DNA of 25,977 bases, taken from positions 1 through 25,977 of the forward strand of contig QNBX01000051.1 of the NCBI GenBank assembly GCA_003644265.1, in the 5' to 3' direction. Both the position numbers and the translations under genes were made by a program. The stretch is from Planctomycetota bacterium (lineage in GTDB: Bacteria > Planctomycetota > B15-G4). Shown here in pieces: positions 21,936 to 25,977 of the stretch. The notes below the pieces were generated by a model. It had not been told where the DNA came from, did not search any database, and saw nothing but the letters and a program-made list of their open reading frames with translations. Each line of letters begins with the position of its first letter. The stretch's first letter is position 1.

Positions 21936-22877
21936 ATGGGTCCAAGCGCAGCCAGTCCGATCGCAGCGCGTGGCGCCGAGGCGTCCGCTGGCGGTGAGGC
22001 CGACACCACGGAGATCCTGCGCCAGGTGCGGCGCGTGCAGCTGCGCACGCGCAAGGCCGTCACCGACATGGTGGCGGGGGGCTTCCGCTCGGTCTTCCGC
22101 GGTTCCGGCATGGAGTTCGAGGAGGTGCGCGAGTACGTGCCCGGCGACGACGTGCGCGCCATCGATTGGAACGTCACGGCGCGCACCGGCAAGCCCTACA
22201 TCAAGAAGTTCGTGGAGGAGCGCGAGCAGACCATCGTGCTGGCCCACGATTTGTCGGCCTCCACGCGCCTGGGCAGCTCGCGTCGCAGCGTGCGGCAGGG
22301 CGCGGCCGAGCTGGCGGCGGTGCTGGCCTTCAGCGCGGTGCAGTCGGGCGACCGCGCCGGCTACCTGGGCTTCAGCGACGAGGTCGAGCTCTCGCTGCCG
22401 CCGCGCGGGGGCAACCGCCAGGCCTTCCGCATCACGCGCGAGGCCCTCTACCGGCGCCCCGCCAGCCGCGGCACCAGCCTGGCCCTGGCCTGCGAACACC
22501 TGACGCGAGTGCTCAAGCGCCGGGCGCATGTGTTCCTGCTGAGCGACTTCCTGGACGACGACTTCGAGCGCGCCCTGGGGGCCCTGGCCCGCCGCCACGA
22601 CGTGGTGGCCCTGCGGCTGGTGGATCGCCTGCACGGCGAGCTGCCCAACGTGGGTCTGGTGCGCTTCCACGATCCCGAACGCGGTGTCGATCTGCTGGTG
22701 GATACCGGCTCGGCCGCCGTGGTCAAGCAGCTGACGCGGCGCGCCGAGGCCCGCACGCAGCAGCTCACGCGCCTGCTGCGCGGCCACGCCATCGACCTGG
22801 TGGACGTGCCCCTCTCCGGCCAGGTGGTCGACCCGCTGGTGCACTGGCTGCACATGCGCGAGCGGAGGCTGCGGTGA
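21936..22877 (+). CDS. DUF58 domain protein (MoxR partner)
   Basis: 313 residues. The family signature is complete at about 60-97: EFEEVREYVPGDDVRAIDWN followed by TARTGKPYIKKFVEERE. After it comes a VWA-like segment with the remnant MIDAS sequence DLSAST (105-110), then RAHVFLLSDFLDDDFE in the position of a VWA strand. No transmembrane helix is present, so it is the soluble short DUF58 form. The ATG at 21936 lies 23 bases after the moxR stop; GGGAG is 14 bases upstream, so the start is reasonable but not certain. The stop overlaps the next gene's GTG (GTGA). DUF58 proteins are found with MoxR almost without exception, and the biochemical function remains unknown. Confidence 0.93.
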   Translation: MGPSAASPIAARGAEASAGGEADTTEILRQVRRVQLRTRKAVTDMVAGGFRSVFRGSGMEFEEVREYVPGDDVRAIDWNVTARTGKPYIKKFVEEREQTIVLAHDLSASTRLGSSRRSVRQGAAELAAVLAFSAVQSGDRAGYLGFSDEVELSLPPRGGNRQAFRITREALYRRPASRGTSLALACEHLTRVLKRRAHVFLLSDFLDDDFERALGALARRHDVVALRLVDRLHGELPNVGLVRFHDPERGVDLLVDTGSAAVVKQLTRRAEARTQQLTRLLRGHAIDLVDVPLSGQVVDPLVHWLHMRERRLR

Positions 22878-23800
22878 CGCGCACGACGTCTCTGTACGCG
22901 GCGCTCGTGGCGCTGGTGCTGGCGGCCTCGGCCTCCTCGGCGCAGGACACGCAGAACGGCCCGCCCGTGCTGCCAGCTGCCGCGCCCGATGTCGAGGGCC
23001 CGCCCCTCGCTCAGGACGTCGGCATGAGCGTGCGCGCGCCCGAGCAGGTGCTGCTGGGACAGTGGTTCGAGCTGGTGCTCGCGGGCCCGCTCAGCACCGA
23101 CGCCGAGCTGGGCTTCTCGCTGCGGCCGCCCGACCTGATGGCCAAAAGAAGCGTCACCAAGGCCACCATCACGGGCGTCGAGCTGCGCCTGCCACTGGTG
23201 GCGGTGCGCGCCGGCACGCTGACCCTCGACGGCCTCATGATCGAGGACGGCGAGACCCTGCTGGGCGTGGCGCCGATCCAGATCGAGGTGCTGACCGAGC
23301 TGCCGCCCGAGGCCACCGCGCGCGTGGCGGCGCCGCTCGCTGCGCTCAGCCTGCCCCTGCCTGCCGTGCCGGTCTGGCCCGTGCTGGCGGCGCTGCTGCT
23401 GGGGCTGGCCCTGATCGGCATGTGGGTCGTCCGCGCGGGCCGTGAGCTGCCGGTGGTCGTTTACACCGAGCCTCCGGATCAGCGCGCCATGCGGGCGCTG
23501 GAGCACCTGCGTCTGGGCCTGCCGAACACCTCCGAACAGGTGGCGGTGTTCATTCTGGCGCTGAGCGACGTGCTGCGCGACTACATCGAGCGGCGCTTCC
23601 TGGTGCATGCCCCGGCGCGCACCACCGAGGAGTTCTTGATCGAGGCGCTGCGTGAGCCCGAGCTGGCCCAGCACAAGCCGTCCCTCGAGCGCTTCCTGAC
23701 GCTCTGCGACCTGGTCAAGTACGCGCGCTTCCGTCCCGCTCCCAGCGAGGCCGTGACGCTGCTCGATACGGCCTGCGCGTTCGTGGAGCAGACGCGATGA
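22874..23800 (+). CDS. DUF4381-like membrane protein with exported N-terminal domain (BatD position)
   Basis: 308 residues. A signal sequence (1-23, ALVALVLAASASSAQ) is followed by an exported beta-rich domain (about 40-165) that resembles the end of BatD domains (EQVLLGQWFELVL, LPLVAVRAGTLTLDGL). A single transmembrane helix (about 172-195) leads to a cytoplasmic helical region (RAMRALEHLRLGL, VFILALSDVLRDYIERRF, LCDLVKYARFRP) of the DUF4381 kind. It thus sits where BatD or a DUF4381 protein sits in related operons. The GTG start is inside the DUF58 stop codon and the stop overlaps the first VWA gene (ATGA), so coupling on both sides is clear. The function is likely to tie the VWA proteins to the envelope. 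Confidence 0.85.
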   Translation: MTRTTSLYAALVALVLAASASSAQDTQNGPPVLPAAAPDVEGPPLAQDVGMSVRAPEQVLLGQWFELVLAGPLSTDAELGFSLRPPDLMAKRSVTKATITGVELRLPLVAVRAGTLTLDGLMIEDGETLLGVAPIQIEVLTELPPEATARVAAPLAALSLPLPAVPVWPVLAALLLGLALIGMWVVRAGRELPVVVYTEPPDQRAMRALEHLRLGLPNTSEQVAVFILALSDVLRDYIERRFLVHAPARTTEEFLIEALREPELAQHKPSLERFLTLCDLVKYARFRPAPSEAVTLLDTACAFVEQTR

Positions 23801-24768
23801 TCCACCTGGGCGACCCCGCATTCCTGTTGCTGCTGCTGCCCCTGGCGGCGCTGGTGCTGTGGCGTCGGCGCCGCGCCCCCGGGAGCGTGGACGGCGCGTC
23901 GGCCGAGGTCTTCGGCGGCCTGCCCGTGAGCCTGCGACAGCGCACGGCCTGGTTGCCCGGGCTGCTGGCCACGCTGGCTTGCGTGCTGCTGATCGTCGCG
24001 CTGTCCCGGCCACAGCGGGGGCGCGAGGAGACCCGCGTGATCACCGAGGGCGTGGACATCATGCTGGTGGTGGACACCAGCTCGTCCATGCTCCAGGACG
24101 GCCTGGAGCGCGGCGTGACCAACATCGCCGTGGTCAAGGAGGTGCTGGCCGGCTTCGTGCGCGGACGTCAGGACGACAAGCTGGGCCTGGTGACCTTCGC
24201 CGCCCTGCCGCGCACCGCGTGCCCGCTGACCCTCGACAACGACGCCGTGCTGCGGCACCTGGCCGCCGTGCATTGCGTCAACAAGTCCGGCCCCGAGGAC
24301 GGAACCGGCATCGGCGTCGCGCTGGGTCACGCCGCGCGCAAGCTGATGGACAGCGAGGCCGCCAGCAAGGTGGTGGTGCTGCTCACAGACGGCATAGAGA
24401 ACCAGTTCGTGATCCCGCCCGAGGACGCGGCCGAGCTGTGCGCCGACCTGGACGTGCGCGTCTACATCATCGGCGCCGGCGTGATCCGCGCGCCGCGGAT
24501 GTTCGGCGGCGTGGAGGAGCAGGAGCTGCCCATGGAGATGCTGGAGCTGGTGGCCGAGCGCACCGGCGGCAAGGCTTACCGCGCCCGCAACGCCCAGGTG
24601 CTCGAGCTGGTCTACGCCGAGATCGACGCGCTCGAAAAGACCCAGCGCGAGGACGTGCGCTACACCGACTACGACGACATCTACACCTGGTTCCTGATCC
24701 CCGCCGCGGCGCTGCTGGCGCTGGAGCTGTTGCTGCGCCGCAGCGTTTTCCTGGAGCTGGTCGGGTGA
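23797..24768 (+). CDS. VWA-domain membrane protein, BatA-like
   Basis: 323 residues. Two N-terminal transmembrane helices (about 7-22 and 53-69) flank a short loop, the VWA domain follows and a C-terminal transmembrane helix lies at about 301-317. The MIDAS metal site is complete: DTSSS (93-97), the Thr in EDGTGIGVAL and the Asp of LLTDGIEN. The domain is expected on the periplasmic side, binding a partner through a divalent metal. ATG at 23797 overlaps the previous stop by four bases, and the stop overlaps the GTG of the second VWA gene. The order DUF4381-VWA-VWA is typical of Bat operons. Confidence 0.93.
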   Translation: MIHLGDPAFLLLLLPLAALVLWRRRRAPGSVDGASAEVFGGLPVSLRQRTAWLPGLLATLACVLLIVALSRPQRGREETRVITEGVDIMLVVDTSSSMLQDGLERGVTNIAVVKEVLAGFVRGRQDDKLGLVTFAALPRTACPLTLDNDAVLRHLAAVHCVNKSGPEDGTGIGVALGHAARKLMDSEAASKVVVLLTDGIENQFVIPPEDAAELCADLDVRVYIIGAGVIRAPRMFGGVEEQELPMEMLELVAERTGGKAYRARNAQVLELVYAEIDALEKTQREDVRYTDYDDIYTWFLIPAAALLALELLLRRSVFLELVG

Positions 24769-25772
24769 GCTTCCTGAGACCCCAGCTGCTCGTGTACCTG
24801 CTGGCGCTGCCGGCGCTGCTGGCCCTGGCGTTCTGGGCCGTGGCCCGCGCCCGCGCCCGCCGCGAGGCGCTGCTGGGCGCCCAGGCCGAGGCCCTCGCGC
24901 CGGGCTTCACGCGCCTGGGTCGGCTGCTGCGCGACGGCCTCGTGATCGTGGGCACGGGCCTGGTGCTGCTGGCCCTGGCCGGACCGCTGTACGGCACCTG
25001 GCTCAAGGAGGTGCAGCAGCGCGGCGTCGACGTGATGATCGTGCTCGACACCAGCCGCTCCATGCTGGCGCAGGACGTGGCGCCCAGCCGGCTCGAGCGC
25101 GCCAAGCGCGAGGTGCGCGGCCTGATCACGCGCCTGGCCGGCCACCGCGTGGGCCTGGTGACCTTCGCCGGCGACGCGCGCTCGCTGTGCCCGCTGACCC
25201 ACGATGCCAGCACGCTGCGGCTGTTCCTGGACGACGTGGACAGCAGCTCCAACGCCACCGGCGGCACGGCCATCGGCGAGGGGCTCGAGCAGGCCCTCGA
25301 CGCCTTCGACGAGGAGCACCCGGCCGAGACCGTGATCGTGCTGCTGACCGACGGCGAGGACCACGACAGCGACCCCGCGCCCGACCAGGTGGCCTACCAG
25401 GCCCGGGCGCGCGGCGTGCCCATCCACGTGGTGGCCTTCGGCAGCGAACAGGGGGGCTACGTGCCCGTGCCCAACCTGCGCGGCGGCTCCACCCTGCTCA
25501 AGGACAGCGAGGGCCAGCTGGTGCGCACCACCCCCGACGAGGACCTGCTGGAGCAGATCGCCGGCATCTCCGAGGGCAGCTTCCTCTCGGCCTCGCGCAC
25601 GCCCTTCCCGCTGGATGAGATCTTTGAGAAGCGCATCGCCGTGATGGAGGGCGTGACCCGCGCCAGCTCCCTGCGGGAGGAGGGTATCGACCGCTTTCAA
25701 TGGGCGCTGGTGGCGGCGCTCCTGTGTCTGGGGCTGGCGCACGGGCTGCGTGATGGGAGCATGGGGGCATGA
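24765..25772 (+). CDS. VWA-domain membrane protein, BatB-like
   Basis: 335 residues with the same plan as its neighbour: transmembrane helices at about 8-27 and 57-73, a VWA domain and a C-terminal helix (about 310-327). The MIDAS residues are DTSRS (95-99), the Thr in GGTAIGEGL and the Asp of LLTDGEDHDSD. DVAPSRLERAKREV is the BatB-type alpha-1 helix. It starts with GTG in the stop of the BatA-like gene and its stop overlaps the next ATG. The two VWA proteins are paralogues, probably forming a membrane complex handled by the MoxR ATPase. Confidence 0.93.
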   Translation: MSFLRPQLLVYLLALPALLALAFWAVARARARREALLGAQAEALAPGFTRLGRLLRDGLVIVGTGLVLLALAGPLYGTWLKEVQQRGVDVMIVLDTSRSMLAQDVAPSRLERAKREVRGLITRLAGHRVGLVTFAGDARSLCPLTHDASTLRLFLDDVDSSSNATGGTAIGEGLEQALDAFDEEHPAETVIVLLTDGEDHDSDPAPDQVAYQARARGVPIHVVAFGSEQGGYVPVPNLRGGSTLLKDSEGQLVRTTPDEDLLEQIAGISEGSFLSASRTPFPLDEIFEKRIAVMEGVTRASSLREEGIDRFQWALVAALLCLGLAHGLRDGSMGA

Positions 25773-25977
25773 AGCGGCTCGCGTCCCTGATCGCTCGCAT
25801 GGCTCCGGCTGCTCTGGTTGCACGGGCCGCCGCTGCGCGCGTTGCGCGCGGGCACGGCTCGCTGCTGCTGCTCGCCGCCGCGCTGGCGTTGACGTCGCCG
25901 GCCGCCCGGGCCGATGAGGTGCAGGGCGTGATCCTGGCGCGGCAGGCGCGCGCGGCCCTTGATCAGGGCGACTCCGA
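25769..25977 (+). CDS. Exported protein, start only (BatC/TPR-like position)
   Basis: The ATG at 25769 overlaps the BatB-like stop (ATGA) and the frame runs to the window edge (69 residues seen). A basic start and a hydrophobic run (SLLLLAAALALTSPAARA) give an unusual, late signal peptide ending near residue 52, with an Ala/Arg-rich region before it. The signal may really begin at the ATG coding Met11. The next residues (ILARQARAALDQGDS) look like a TPR helix, which fits the TPR protein (BatC) usually found here. The identity cannot be confirmed inside the window. Confidence 0.7.
   Translation, partial: MKRLASLIARMAPAALVARAAAARVARGHGSLLLLAAALALTSPAARADEVQGVILARQARAALDQGDS

Noticed and set aside
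1..25977. tRNA, rRNA, CRISPR arrays, insertion sequences or prophage genes
   Set aside because: Looked for cloverleaf ends, regularly spaced repeats, terminal inverted repeats and transposase or integrase motifs on both strands; none was seen.

Overview
The window is very GC-rich with dense coding on both strands, frequent GTG starts and many 1- or 4-base stop/start overlaps. A cobalamin riboswitch in front of secreted calcium-loop proteins, a small DUF5989-type membrane protein beside a NodU/CmcH-like protein, paired membrane-anchored SGNH proteins and a MoxR-DUF58-DUF4381-VWA-VWA operon together suggest a free-living Gram-negative-type bacterium. Planctomycetota is the best guess and Myxococcota or another deep GC-rich phylum is possible. 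No rRNA, tRNA, CRISPR array, transposase or phage gene was seen, and the ends of the window cut through two genes.

Left part (1-3720), minus strand: the N-terminal part of a SAM methyltransferase, then two secreted proteins (750-1808 and 1942-3267). The second is preceded by a clear cobalamin riboswitch (about 3440-3640) with a terminator hairpin (3331-3381) as expression platform. I read this as a B12-repressed surface module, perhaps for corrinoid capture.

Middle-left (3846-8300), plus strand: an acyl-CoA dehydrogenase of the long VLCAD/ACAD9 type, overlapping by 4 bases a BY-kinase-like P-loop ATPase with an acidic N-terminal region and no C-terminal tyrosine cluster, then aroA (EPSP synthase).

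Central accessory locus (8400-15814): a membrane-anchored di-iron ferritin-like protein is fused by TGATG to a NodU/CmcH-type carbamoyltransferase homologue whose catalytic signatures have been lost while the fold blocks remain. There follow a convergent zinc-ribbon methyltransferase, a 60-residue DUF5989-type protein, two consecutive membrane-anchored SGNH proteins (one with degraded active-site blocks, one canonical) and a second, 46-residue DUF5989-like protein. This resembles the carbamoyltransferase/small membrane protein/SGNH neighbourhoods that recur in bacteria (compare SxtI-SxtJ-SxtK), but here the carbamoyltransferase looks like a pseudoenzyme and no SxtJ is seen. It is the best candidate for an undescribed system in the window.

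Right part (15865-25977): a minus-strand operon of three translationally coupled genes (SUMF1/FGE-fold secreted protein lacking catalytic cysteines, a 60-residue hydrophobic microprotein, an acidic protein with SseB-like segments); divergently from it recG; then the moxR-DUF58-DUF4381-VWA-VWA-(TPR) operon of the Bat (aerotolerance-type) family, whose last gene runs off the window.
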